The notes beneath the pieces are model-generated. The model made no database searches, was not told where the DNA came from, and saw nothing but the letters and a program-made list of their open reading frames with translations. Of a stretch of DNA of 64,000 bases, positions 18,460-28,700 are shown piece by piece. Both the position numbers and the translations under genes were made by a program. The stretch lies in assembly GCA_002396385.1 (NCBI GenBank), contig DGTD01000108.1, forward strand, positions 21,811 to 85,810, given 5' to 3'. The DNA is from Bacteroidales bacterium UBA4345 (GTDB lineage: Bacteria > Bacteroidota > Bacteroidia > Bacteroidales > Paludibacteraceae). How positions within the stretch are numbered: the first letter of the stretch is position 1; each line of letters starts with the position of its first letter.

Positions 18460-19419
18460 TTACCACTGCATTTTCAGCCAAAGTTTGGCTATTATGCTGT
18501 TGGCTTTGCTGATTTCGCTGTAGGGGGTCTGGCGCGTGCCGAATTGGTGGTAAGAATTTTCGATGCTTTCGGCCATACTTCCTTCAAAATCGAATGACTT
18601 GCAGTGCCTTCCCGCCTTTTTTATGGCCTCCCAGACCAACAAGGAGGCGGCGCCTGTCGCGCTGAAGTTACGGTCGTTCGCCGGTACCAGATAGTAGGCT
18701 CGCTCGTTGTCCCAAACCAAGAACAATGCGCTCTGTGTTTTTTCGTCGGCCCCCTCTATACTTAATATTGTTCCTTGCCCGCGTTTTAAGGCAGCGTCGG
18801 CCAGTTGGAGAAATGGCTCTCTGCCTATCTCTTCTTTGCTGCCCCGTTTTTCGATTAACTGCTTGTGGAAATCGTAAAATTCAGCCGGCGACAGCTTCCC
18901 TTCCCTGCAAATGAGTCTGTTCCTTTCCGCCTTCTTTATCTGTCGTTTTTTCGCACTGCTGAAACTGCCATATACGGTTTCCAGGTTTTTCAAATCGTTT
19001 ATTATATAGGTGTAGCGTGTGGTTTGTCTGTAACCAGACCAGTAGAAGGGTAGCCAGTTGCTGAATGCAGGTGAGAAATTCTGTACGAACAGGTCTATTT
19101 TTAAATTGTCGAGTTGTCTGATAATTTCCTTTGCCCATTTTTTTTCAAAGGACAACCTTTCCCTTTCGTTAAACCGGGTGGGGTAATGGTAGCAAATGCC
19201 GTTGGTCTGGGTAAGAGGTGGCATCAATATGTAGCGTTGGCCGAATTTCTGCCCGAACAGGTAGGGCAGGGTGGCTGTAACGGCTCCCGAAGAGTCGTGC
19301 GCTATAGCTACGTCCCAGTCCTTTCCTGAACATACCGCCTCCATCCACCAGTGTTGCGAGTAGACGGGTATGTTTGTGCTGCGCGCACATATTTGTTGAT
19401 ATTCCTCTTTATTTGTCAT
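18460..19419 (-). CDS. FemAB/GNAT-like acyltransferase domain protein
   Basis: About 319 residues from ATG 19419 (19431 adds four). The pattern of VYSQHWWMEAVCSGKDWDVA at the N-terminus, LPYLFGQKFGQRYILMPPLT, then SSAKKRQIKKAERNRLICRE and a C-terminal GTILSIEGADEKTQSALFLV core with AYYLVPANDRNFSATGAASL matches the Acetyltransf_6 / FemAB-like branch of the GNAT fold. Members transfer amino acids or acyl groups in wall or polysaccharide modification; the substrate is not evident here. Monocistronic. Confidence 0.75.
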   Translation of the reverse strand: MTNKEEYQQICARSTNIPVYSQHWWMEAVCSGKDWDVAIAHDSSGAVTATLPYLFGQKFGQRYILMPPLTQTNGICYHYPTRFNERERLSFEKKWAKEIIRQLDNLKIDLFVQNFSPAFSNWLPFYWSGYRQTTRYTYIINDLKNLETVYGSFSSAKKRQIKKAERNRLICREGKLSPAEFYDFHKQLIEKRGSKEEIGREPFLQLADAALKRGQGTILSIEGADEKTQSALFLVWDNERAYYLVPANDRNFSATGAASLLVWEAIKKAGRHCKSFDFEGSMAESIENSYHQFGTRQTPYSEISKANSIIAKLWLKMQW

Positions 19420-19496
19420 AATCCAACACAAAAGAAACTGAATTTTGCGATATTTCCGAATTTTGAGTGAGTATAGTCGTGTTTTTATAAAAAAAA

Positions 19497-19526
19497 GAAG
19501 GCTGGATATTGTCCTGTCCAGCCTTC
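19497..19526 (-). terminator. terminator of the first GH9 gene
   Basis: Perfect 10-bp stem GAAGGCTGGA/TCCAGCCTTC flanked by A- and T-runs, about 40 nt after the GH9 stop codon. Confidence 0.9.
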
Positions 19527-19562
19527 TTTCAGTTTCAAGTTTACTTAAATATCAGTGGAAAA

Positions 19563-21377
19563 TCATCTTTTGATGAACATTTTGCTAGTGCTACCACTTT
19601 CGCTGCTGACTTTCAGCAAGTGACGCCCGTTTGCAAGTTTGGAAATGTCGAGACCTTCAGCCAGGGCTTTCCAGCTAGTGACAGTCTGCATTTCAGTGCG
19701 TCCCTCAACGTCGTAGATGGTGACGTTTGCCTTACCTGTTGCCTTTGCGTCCAACATGATGAAGTCGGTCGTAGGATTTGGATACAGGTGGCAGCGGATG
19801 TCGTCGTTGCTGACTGCCTTTACATCTGTTGATGGGTTCACAATGAAGTTGATGTAGCCTAGGGCACCTACCAGACCTGCATTATAGTCGATGCCTCCTT
19901 CCCCGCTTTTATAGTTGTCGATGTCGTCGGGGTAGGTGGAAGGGTTTAACGAACCACCAACCAGATAGCCCAGCTGACTGTGCTGCTGGCTCATCTTGCA
20001 GACCTTTTGGTTGTTAGAATCGTTGAGGTAGATGTTGCGGTAGTGTGGATATTGTGGGTAGTTGTCGCCGAAACCGGTGATGAACGAGTAGTTGCTGCTG
20101 TTGTTACCCATAATGTATTCAATGGTGGCCAATGCGTAAGGATCGACCGTCGATAAGTTGCCAATCATCTTGTTGTATAGGCCGTAAACGAAAGCCTGGT
20201 TGGCCGGATAGCGTAGGATTCCCCATTCGTTGTTCTTGACGTTGAGAATGTAGCCGCTTTTTGGCTTGTAGGAGTTGACAATGGCTTCCAAACGGACTTT
20301 GCACTTCTCGGCCAGTTCTGGGTCTACATCTCCAGCATACATTCCCATCACGTAGTGCGCGAGGTCTTCTGTGTTGTTGTAGCAGAGCGTGTACCAGTGG
20401 GTGTAGGTCTTGTCGTTGAAGACGAAGTCTGAAAAACCTTCTTCGTTCATTTTCGTAATGTAAGAGGCCTCGCCGGTTGCACGGTAGAGCTCAGTGAACA
20501 AGACACATACGTCGGACTCGTACTTAGGCTTTGCACCATAAAATCCGCCCGGAGCGCCTGTGTTACCCTCGTCGTTCTCTAATATGAATTGCAAGCACAC
20601 TTTCGCCTTCGCTAAACATTTGTCGGCGTATTCAGCATCGTATTTCCTGTACAGGCGTGACATCGCAGCCAGAGAAGCACCGCAGAAAGCGACCATAGAA
20701 GTACCTTTTTTCGAAAGCTTGTATACCGAGCGTGAACCTTCTAATTCACCGCCCAATTCTTTAGGAAGCGCCGATTTGAAAACGGAGGTACACCATACTT
20801 TATGGTCTGGTCCGCCTTCTCCAATCTGGTAGTAGAAGTTTTTCTCGTCGCGGATGGCTTTGAGAAAGTAGTCTGTGGCATATTTTACCTCGTCAAGAAT
20901 GTCTGGAATTCCGTTAGGAATACCAGCGCCGCCTTCCCATGTAAAGTCGCCACTGCCGATGTATCCGTTATAGTCGCTGCTGTAATAGTCTTTGTAGCCT
21001 TGAGGGAACTCGCTGTAGCCGAGTAACAGGACGTAGGCTGAATAGAATTCAGTTTGTCCGAACTTCACGAAGTCAGCGCAGTCCCACCAACCGCCTACTA
21101 GGTCATATCCATCAGAAGGGTCGGCGTCTTTAATGTACGAAACACCTTTTTTCGCATAGCTGGCATATTGGGCGTATTCGGGTGAAACGTTGGTAGGCTC
21201 GTAGGAAGCCAGCAACCAGTTGGGCCCGTAACCAGAACGCTGCGCCCCATAAAAACGCGTGGTCATCCACAAAGCCTTTCCGTATTGGATGGAATCGAAA
21301 GCGAATTCTGCGCTTGCTGTGTTAGAACATAATGAAGCAAGCAAAAGTGCTGCTGTGTTAGTGTAAAATTTCTTCAT
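19563..21377 (-). CDS. GH9 cellulase (endoglucanase-type) with T9SS type A sorting tail
   Basis: 604 residues from ATG 21377 (the longer frame to 21518 lacks a signal peptide). A signal peptide MKKFYTNTAALLLASLCS leads straight into a GH9 (alpha/alpha)6-barrel with no N-terminal Ig domain. Catalytic-type residues are visible: D99 and D102 in GGWWDCADFVKFGQTEF (canonical GGWYDAGDHVKF), and the general-acid Glu in the GEGGIDYNAGLVGAL segment. From about residue 525 the tail CHLYPNPTTDFIML ... DISKLANGRHLLKV is a Por secretion (T9SS type A) sorting domain, so the enzyme should reach the cell surface or medium. It is paralogous to the second GH9 gene at 22.8 kb. Confidence 0.92.
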   Translation of the reverse strand: MKKFYTNTAALLLASLCSNTASAEFAFDSIQYGKALWMTTRFYGAQRSGYGPNWLLASYEPTNVSPEYAQYASYAKKGVSYIKDADPSDGYDLVGGWWDCADFVKFGQTEFYSAYVLLLGYSEFPQGYKDYYSSDYNGYIGSGDFTWEGGAGIPNGIPDILDEVKYATDYFLKAIRDEKNFYYQIGEGGPDHKVWCTSVFKSALPKELGGELEGSRSVYKLSKKGTSMVAFCGASLAAMSRLYRKYDAEYADKCLAKAKVCLQFILENDEGNTGAPGGFYGAKPKYESDVCVLFTELYRATGEASYITKMNEEGFSDFVFNDKTYTHWYTLCYNNTEDLAHYVMGMYAGDVDPELAEKCKVRLEAIVNSYKPKSGYILNVKNNEWGILRYPANQAFVYGLYNKMIGNLSTVDPYALATIEYIMGNNSSNYSFITGFGDNYPQYPHYRNIYLNDSNNQKVCKMSQQHSQLGYLVGGSLNPSTYPDDIDNYKSGEGGIDYNAGLVGALGYINFIVNPSTDVKAVSNDDIRCHLYPNPTTDFIMLDAKATGKANVTIYDVEGRTEMQTVTSWKALAEGLDISKLANGRHLLKVSSESGSTSKMFIKR

Positions 21378-21719
21378 ATAATGTGCATTTAGTTTGAAAT
21401 ATGTAAAGCAAGCACAAAAATAATTTTTTATTATGAAGTTTAACGCCTTTTTACGAAATATTTTTAGAAAGTTTACTGTATAACAATTTTTTAGCCCCTG
21501 ATGCAAAAATTCGGTCAAATGACTTGATATTTTTTTACCCTTCGTTTGATACTATTTTTTTACCTCTGTTCTTATCCTTACCTATATATTTGCAGTGTGT
21601 AAAGCAAAACTAGAAACAACATAACTACATTATTTTGACCTAAACAGAATTGTGTGTTAAATGAAAAAAGACAGCGCGTTGAGCGTTGTCTTTTTTATTT
21701 GGTGTTGGTGTATATCTGC
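21378..21719. other. intergenic spacer between GH9 gene and FGE-domain gene
   Basis: No gene seen. Contains CAAAAATA (21415-21422; minus TATTTTTG), the probable -7 element for the GH9 gene, an A/T-rich leader, and the terminator at 21666-21694 belonging to the upstream gene. Confidence 0.5.
21666..21694 (-). terminator. terminator of the FGE-domain lipoprotein gene
   Basis: Stem AAAAGACAGCGC/GCGTTGTCTTTT with one G-T pair and a 5-nt loop, T-rich on the minus strand. Confidence 0.85.
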
Positions 21720-22541
21720 TTATTTCATGACCAGCCTGAAACCCAAATTCCGGTCTTTGTAGTTTGCGACGTTGTAGCCTCTGCAGGTGTTACGCGAACC
21801 GTGGACGTTGTAACGGTATCCTCCACCCCGTAGTACGTGGAGTGAACCGCTGTCGGGCCCGGTCGGGTCTTTTTGCTTGCAATCGCTATAGTCGCCCTTA
21901 AAGTCGTTGCACCATTCCCATACGTTGCCGCTCAGGTCGTAAATGCCTAACTCGTTAGGTTTCTTCAAAGCAACATTGTGTAGCTTGTTGTCAGAGTTCT
22001 CTTCGTACCATCCAACTTCGTCTAGAACATCGCTGCCCGAGTGCTTGTAGTTGTTGCCGAAGATTCCACCTCTGGCCGCAAATTCCCATTGGGCCTCTGT
22101 TGGTAATGAGAATTTCTTGTCGGCAGGTAGTTGGTTGGTTGCGTGTAGACTGTCGTTTAAAATGGAAATAAACTGCAGTGCCTCGTTGAACGAAATGAAG
22201 TAGGCGGGCATATTGTCGCTTAATCCATTTTCCGTACTCCATTGGCTGCTGTCTTTCATAACGGCTTTCCACAAGCCTTGTGTCACTTCGGTCTCACCGA
22301 TGCTGTAATCTCCTAATGAGACTTTGTGGACGGGGCCTTCGTAGTCGTAGGCCAGCGTGTCGAAATTGTCCTTGTTTGGGTCGTTCGCTTGAGCTCCCAT
22401 TTTGAAACTCCCGCCGTCGACAAACACCATGTTGAATTTGCTTCCGTTGATTTTGTATGTAGATATTTTTGGGGTTGTTGAGTTCTGACAGCCCGATAAT
22501 GCAAATATCCCGATAGCTATTGTTAAAGTAGGTCTAATCAT
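21720..22541 (-). CDS. lipoprotein with FGE-sulfatase (SUMF1) domain
   Basis: 273 residues with a lipoprotein signal (TLTIAIGIFALSGC) and a formylglycine-generating-enzyme-like domain: FVDGGSFKMGAQ, GETEVTQGLWKAVM, FSLPTEAQWEFAARGG, DLSGNVWEWCNDF and the ending HVLRGGGYRYNVHGSRNTCR ... LGFRLV. In Bacteroidota this fold is used by GldJ/GldK/PorK-type structural lipoproteins of type IX secretion as well as by enzymes. I cannot assign catalytic function: only one Cys lies near the usual active-site region. Its position between two T9SS-exported GH9 enzymes suggests an envelope role. CAAAGATA at 22565-22572 is the -7 element. Confidence 0.88.
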   Translation of the reverse strand: MIRPTLTIAIGIFALSGCQNSTTPKISTYKINGSKFNMVFVDGGSFKMGAQANDPNKDNFDTLAYDYEGPVHKVSLGDYSIGETEVTQGLWKAVMKDSSQWSTENGLSDNMPAYFISFNEALQFISILNDSLHATNQLPADKKFSLPTEAQWEFAARGGIFGNNYKHSGSDVLDEVGWYEENSDNKLHNVALKKPNELGIYDLSGNVWEWCNDFKGDYSDCKQKDPTGPDSGSLHVLRGGGYRYNVHGSRNTCRGYNVANYKDRNLGFRLVMK

Positions 22542-22727
22542 ATTGTTTGACTTTTCATCTTTTGCAAAGATATTTCATTTTTTTTAAAATCCAACTGATT
22601 TACAGGGTATATTATTCTAATGGTTCTTAGAAACTTATTCTCCGACGAAGTGGACGTGTTTTGTGGCGAAAGATAGGGCTCGAATACAGTGCCAATGTGG
22701 CGTCAACCAGCTATGTCTCGCAAAAAA

Positions 22728-22755
22728 ACAGGCAGGAACTTTTGCTCCTGCCTGT
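22728..22755 (-). terminator. terminator of the second GH9 gene
   Basis: Perfect stem ACAGGCAGGA/TCCTGCCTGT with an 8-nt loop, A-run on the plus strand, about 25 nt after the stop codon. Confidence 0.88.
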
Positions 22756-22780
22756 CTTTTTATAATGTTTTCCCCCTTCC

Positions 22781-25702
22781 TTATTCTTTAATAAACTGGT
22801 TTATGTAAACTCCGTTATTGGTAATCACACGCACGGTGTAGATGCCTTTAACAAGGTTTGATACGTTTACAGGCCCGTTTAAAACGGCTGTTGTTATGAT
22901 TTGGCCTGCAGCGTTCAAAATTTGAACCTTAGCTACTCCTTCTTCAGCAATTTCGATGTTCAGTTCACCATATGCAGGGTTAGGGTACAGTTTGCAGTTG
23001 TAGTTGCTGGTGGTTTCTGTTATTCCGGCTCCTTGCTCGTATTTCGCATAAACAATGGCTCTGCCGCAGCCGCTACCCGCCTGAATCTGCCAGTTGGCTA
23101 TAGCGGTCATAGCTCCATTGCTTGACTCGCCATTGCTGACTCCGGTAATTTCAATAGCGTCGCCCATGTTTTTGTAGGTGCCGTATTGCGGCCCTTTGTC
23201 GTAGAAAGCCACGCTGCTGCTGCTAGGCTTAGCGTACATGCTGTAGCTGCCGGCTTCTAACTCAATTGGCTTGCTGAGCTGCACAGTATACCATCCGGCT
23301 TTAGATATGTTTATAGCGTCAGAGACAAACTCTCCCTTAGAATTTCCTTCCAATACGAAAGAAATGGTCTGGCTTCCAGCTGTATAAACATCTTTGATCA
23401 ATACGTCAAATCCGTTAATCAACACAGGTTTCTTCACTTTGAAAAGAACGCTGATGTTTCCCCAGTTAAGCGCTTCGCCCGAGAAACTTGACTTTTCCGG
23501 ACCGGCTACAAATGAAGAGCTTCCCGCATTTTGAACATAGAAGGTACTGTTTTTGCTGATTTTCGTGGTGTAGGTGCTGCCAGTGCCTAACAGGTTCCCG
23601 TCTTCTGCCGCATCGTACCACTCATAGTCTCCATCGTCCTCAACTTTCAGGACAACAGTCCCGTCGGAAGTTGATACCGCATCTGAAACCTTAGGCAGCT
23701 TCGATGTGACGGTGCTCGCCGCCTTCTTGGAGGAACAGCCTGTCGCGGAGATGGCTACCTGGTAAGAACCGGCTTGTCGAACAGTCAGTTTGCTGCCAGT
23801 TTCGTTTGCAATAATGTCGCCGTCTTTGCTCCATTGGTAGGTTACGTTCGCGTCAACAGTCGCATCGAATTCGAAGAACGCTGGGTCGCAGAGTTCAACC
23901 ATTCTCTGAATGTCAGGCGATGGCAGATCGGCAAGGATCTCCACTTTGCCTTCGGTCTGCCATTCGCCGGCCGAGTCAATTACACAGGTGTAAGAGCCTG
24001 ATTTTGTCGCCTTGTAGGTACTTGCGTTGGCACTCTTCTCAACTTGAGTCCCGTCGAGCAACCAAGTGAAGGTCTTTTTCCCGTCGGCTGGCACTTTGCT
24101 GTCAAGGGTAATCGATTCCAAGCCACAAATGCTCTTGTCTTCGCCCAACTCAGGAGTAGGGTGACCGAACTTGTTGGTGTTGACCGGATTGAGGATGGAG
24201 TTGATGTAACCCAAAGCGCTAACCAGTCCGGCATTGTAGTCGATGCCGCCTTCAGAAAAAGTGTATTGTTTTTCACTGTCGGTGTAAGCACCGTCGTTCA
24301 GTGAACCTCCCACCATATAGCCTAACTGCATAAACTTCTCTTGGTTGGAAAGGTTGCCTTCGTCGTTGTTGTCCAAACCGTAGAAGTTGCGGTGGTGTGG
24401 GTAGTGTGGGTATTTTTCTCCAAAACCAACGATGTAAGAGAAATTCCTCCCATTGCTTCCCATAATGTATTCAATTGAGGCGAGAGCGTAAGGGTCAACC
24501 TTGTCGAGGTCACCATTCATTTTGGCATACAGGCCTCTGACGAACGATTGGTTAGCTGGGAATCGGAGAATTCCCCATACGTCGTTCTTTACGTTCATAA
24601 AGTGTCCGCTGGCTGGCAGATACATGTTGGCAAGAAACGAAAGGGCAGTCTTGGCGTTGCTTTGTTCCGTTCCGCTACCATACATGGCCATCAGGTAGCA
24701 GGCCAGGTCTTCGGTGTTGTTGTAGCAGAGCGAGAAATTGTGGTTGTAGCCAGATTCCTTAGCCATCCAGCCCGAATATTTTTTAGCTTCTGCCAAATAG
24801 GAGCCGTCGCCAGTGGTTCTGTAAAGTTCCATACAGAGAATAACAATATCAGGCTCAAACTTGTCCTTGGCGGGGTAGTAACCGCCACCATCGGCATTGC
24901 TTTTAGCCGTCTTGTCAACATATTCGTAAGCAGTTTTAGCCTTTTCCAGACATTTTGCAGCATAGGCGGGATCAAACGGTTTGTAAGACCTGGCCATCGA
25001 TGCCAGAGTGGCACCGCACAAGGCTGTCATAGAGGTTGTACCGCCGGTGGCTTTCTTCACAGGGCGCGAGCCTTCCCGCTCACCGCCTTGGCTTCTTGGT
25101 AGCACCGCCTTTACTGACGAAGTACACCAAATCTTGTGGTCGTCGTCGCCATTGCCTACCTGGTAATAGAAGGTGCCTTCGTTTCGGATACACTTCATAA
25201 AGTAGTCAGTGGCATATTTCACCTCGTCAAGAATGTCGGGAATGCCGTTAGGCTTTCCGGCTTTTCCTTCCCAAGTGTAATTGCTTGCCGCAATATACCC
25301 CTCGTAGTTCTGAGAGTAGAAATCTTCATATCCCCCTGGAAATTCGCTATAGCCCAAAGCCAGCATATAGCCGGCGAAATATTCAGTTTGTCCGAACTTT
25401 ACATGGTCGCCACAGTCAAACCAGCCTCCGGTAAGGTCGTAGTCGCCGTCGGCATCTTTTACGAAGTCTTGCCCTTTCACAAAACTTCCAAGGTATGGGG
25501 TTATTTCTGAAGATGTTTTTGTGGGCTCGTGCTCGGCTATCAGCCAGCTGTGTCCGGCGCCTGAACGTTGCGCTCCGTAGAAACGGGCCGTCATCCACAG
25601 CGCTTTTTGGTACTGCTCTTTGTCGAATTGCTGTGCGTGGGTTGCTCCTCCCAACGAAGACAAGAGTAGTGCGGTTGTTATTAATTTGTAAGTGTTTCTC
25701 AT
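22781..25702 (-). CDS. multidomain GH9 cellulase with Ig-like modules and T9SS tail
   Basis: 973 residues. Signal peptide to about residue 23 (ATHAQQF), then a GH9 catalytic domain to about 505 with D96/D99 in GGWFDCGDHVKFGQTEYF and SEGGIDYNAGLVSALGYI near its end. Next come two Ig/PKD-like modules (about 515-690: GEDKSICGLESITLDSKV, and FDATVDANVTYQWSKDGDII), a jelly-roll-like region of about 170 residues (VLINGFDVLIKDVYTAGSQT) that may bind carbohydrate, and a T9SS type A sorting tail from about 900 (NCKLYPNPAYGELNIEI ... SNLVKGIYTVRV). The catalytic domain is clearly paralogous to that at 19.6-21.4 kb. Probable -7 element CAAATATA at 25746-25753. Confidence 0.92.
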   Translation of the reverse strand: MRNTYKLITTALLLSSLGGATHAQQFDKEQYQKALWMTARFYGAQRSGAGHSWLIAEHEPTKTSSEITPYLGSFVKGQDFVKDADGDYDLTGGWFDCGDHVKFGQTEYFAGYMLALGYSEFPGGYEDFYSQNYEGYIAASNYTWEGKAGKPNGIPDILDEVKYATDYFMKCIRNEGTFYYQVGNGDDDHKIWCTSSVKAVLPRSQGGEREGSRPVKKATGGTTSMTALCGATLASMARSYKPFDPAYAAKCLEKAKTAYEYVDKTAKSNADGGGYYPAKDKFEPDIVILCMELYRTTGDGSYLAEAKKYSGWMAKESGYNHNFSLCYNNTEDLACYLMAMYGSGTEQSNAKTALSFLANMYLPASGHFMNVKNDVWGILRFPANQSFVRGLYAKMNGDLDKVDPYALASIEYIMGSNGRNFSYIVGFGEKYPHYPHHRNFYGLDNNDEGNLSNQEKFMQLGYMVGGSLNDGAYTDSEKQYTFSEGGIDYNAGLVSALGYINSILNPVNTNKFGHPTPELGEDKSICGLESITLDSKVPADGKKTFTWLLDGTQVEKSANASTYKATKSGSYTCVIDSAGEWQTEGKVEILADLPSPDIQRMVELCDPAFFEFDATVDANVTYQWSKDGDIIANETGSKLTVRQAGSYQVAISATGCSSKKAASTVTSKLPKVSDAVSTSDGTVVLKVEDDGDYEWYDAAEDGNLLGTGSTYTTKISKNSTFYVQNAGSSSFVAGPEKSSFSGEALNWGNISVLFKVKKPVLINGFDVLIKDVYTAGSQTISFVLEGNSKGEFVSDAINISKAGWYTVQLSKPIELEAGSYSMYAKPSSSSVAFYDKGPQYGTYKNMGDAIEITGVSNGESSNGAMTAIANWQIQAGSGCGRAIVYAKYEQGAGITETTSNYNCKLYPNPAYGELNIEIAEEGVAKVQILNAAGQIITTAVLNGPVNVSNLVKGIYTVRVITNNGVYINQFIKE

Positions 25703-25786
25703 ATGCAGTTACTGTTTTGTTCTTTTGTTATTGGTTCAAATTACCCAAATATACGTATTATTTCTATGTGTACGTTTTTTCCTCTT

Positions 25787-28700
25787 TTAAAAACGTATTA
25801 GAGTGAAGTGCCCGGTCTCTTCCTGGTCGTTCAATTGTACCACTATCCTGTACCAATAGTCGGTCGATGGCATTGGGTGCCCGTTGTAGGTCCCATCCCA
25901 TCCGTCGTAGTAGTTGTGGTACGTTTTCAAACACTTTCCCCACCGGTTGTATATCTCGATGGTGTATTCGTCGTAGAGTTCGAGATTCTTTATTTCCCAC
26001 CGGTCTAAGATGCCGTCTCCGTTCGGAGTAACCACTTTAGCCGGAATTACGGGCACATAGTAGCTGAAGCGCTTTTTGGCAATGCAACCTTTATCGTCTT
26101 TAACATACGCCATGTGTACACCGATGTCCAGTTTCTCAAAGTCAATGTTGTTGTGCCAATCGCCTAAACTGTCTATTTGGTAGTAGTAAGGCTCTGTTCC
26201 ATTGGAAACAAGTATGACAAGTCCTTCTCCAGATTGATTTACTCCGGCTGCTGTAATAATCGGACTTGGAGTCGTTACAATTCCCACGTTCAGAGTGTCT
26301 TGGCAGTAGCCGTTGTCAAGACTCACCTGGTAACTTACCGAGTCGCCTCTGAACACGACATCGGTGTTGCTGCAGGTTGGACAAGCGACACCTGTGGTCG
26401 GCTCCCATTGGTACTTGGTGGCCGGAATAGAGTCAAGGTGTACGCTCAAATGGTGCTTGCCACAAAGGAGGAATGTAGTGTCGTCTAAATGAACACTAGG
26501 GACGGCAATAACAGTGATGCGGGTCTTTACCTTGCATTCGTAATTGTCAAATTCCATCAATGTGGTGAAAGTCGTATCTCGGCTCATCCATTCTCCGTTT
26601 AATATCTGTACGGGTTTGTCAACACACGTGCGGTATACGAAAGCGGTGTCGTGTTGGTAACCGTAACTTACTTTGTAAACAATAAAACTGTCGCAACCAG
26701 CCTGATCGGTCAGTGTGTCGCGGAAAGAACCCACTTTGCTGAAGATGTGCCCGTTGTACGTTGTGCTGTCGCCTTTGCATATGGTGATAGGTATCACCGT
26801 TGGAGTTCCGGGTCTTGTGACGGTAAGGCGGAGTATGGTGGTGCTGTCGCAACCGCCAGCTGTTTTGCTGACTTGTTTATAGATGCCCGATTTTGTGTAA
26901 ACCGTATCGTTGAAATGGTATTCTTGTCCTTGACAGATGGTATCGAATATGGTGGCACTTATTGGGTAGGTTGTTAACCGTAGGTACACGGTACTGTCGC
27001 ATCCTTCAGGTGTTTTAAAGGTCCGTTTGTAATTGCCCGGTTCTTTTAGTAGCGTGTCGCCGAACAAGAATGAACTTCCTTGACAGATGCTCTCGTTAAC
27101 AATGCTGTGTATTTCTTCTACTTGTAGAATAAGCGTTACGGTGCTGTCGCATCCTTCAGGTGTTTTAAAGGTGTGTTTGTATTTTCCAGCCTTACGGAGT
27201 TCGTTGCCTCCGAACAAATAGGAACTTCCCTTGCATATGGTGACGGTTTCGTCCCTTTCAATAGCATAGGTGGTCAGGTGCAGGGTGACCGTGCTGTCGC
27301 ACCCGTCGGGCGTTTTGAACGTATGCTTATAGTCTCCCGCCACACTGTAGTAGGTGCCCCCGAACTCGAAAAAGCTGCCCTCGCAGATAGATGCCGAGAA
27401 TTCGGAGCTGATAGGGTAGGTGGTCAGATGCAGCGTAACCGTGCTGTCGCACCCGTCGGGCGTTTTGAACGTGTGCGTATAGTTTCCCGCCACACTGTAG
27501 TAGGTGCCCCCGAACTCGAAAAAGCTGCCCTCGCAGATGGATTCTGAAAATTCGGAACTGATAGGGTAGGTGGTCAGATGCAGCGTAACCGTGCTGTCGC
27601 ACCCGTCAGGCGTTTTGAACGTGTGCGTATAGTTTCCCGCCTTGTTATAGATGTTACCCCCGAACTCGAAAGAACTGCCCTCGCAGATGGATTCTGAGAA
27701 TTCGGAACCGATAGAGTAGGTGGTCAGGTGCAGGGTGACAATGCTGTCGCAGTTACATTCAGGCACTTTTACGGTGTCGGTGTAAGAACCGGCTTGGGTA
27801 AGAAGCTTGCCATGAAAATTGTATGAGCTGCCTGTGCAGATACTGTCGTAGTTGACGCTGCTACGGAAGTGGAAGTCTAAAACCGAATAGACAATACTGT
27901 CGCATCCCTCAACTGTTTTAAGAGTGTCGATATATATACCGTTCTCGGTGTATTCTTTCCCATTTATTCTTACAGTGTCACCGTGGCAGGTATACACTTG
28001 GTAAACAGAATCTTTTTTTATTTTCGGTATGTCAATGTCGAGAATCATATAGACCGGTTTGCTACAAGGGTCCAGTTTACCCCAAACCAGGTATTTCCCT
28101 GAAACAGCGTTTTGGTAATCAATGACTGGATTAGGGTCGTCTGAAGTCCATCCATTAGGTCCCTCCCAGTGGAAGTCTTCTAATAGGTTGGATACAACAG
28201 AGAGATAGAGCGTACTATCGTTACAGTCGGGAAGGTCGAAAGAGGCTTCAATGGTCACTTCCGGTTGGGGCTCGCATTCAGGAAAAGTCTGAACGTTCGA
28301 ACAATCTTTAAAGTCCTCGTGGTATTCGGTTCCGTTGGTATAGTCCCAATAGTCTATCTTTTCGAGCCATCCGCCCCATTTCTCCCAGTATGCAGTAGGG
28401 TTTACCACTTTACAGATGTGGAATGCCTCTTTTCTGTAAATGTAGCCGTTCCTATAAAAAAAGAGGGTGTCGTCGTGGTAGTCGAAGCCCATCTCGTATT
28501 TGTCGATAGAAGCCTTTAATCCTTTTATTGGTTTGTGCTTGTAGTAACTGGTGTCAGAAATCTCCAGATGTATGGGTTTGTCTGCCGGCTTTCCGTTGAT
28601 TTTTGCAAGCGATGGATTGTCCGTGTAGCCAATAACGTCGATTCCAATAACTGCTAGCGACTCCCCCCAAGACCCTATACGGGAGTAACCAGTAAACCTA

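Noticed and set aside
22684..22700. Possible sigma-54 site (minus TGGCAC) between the FGE-domain gene and the second GH9 gene
   Set aside because: No TTG at the -12 position.
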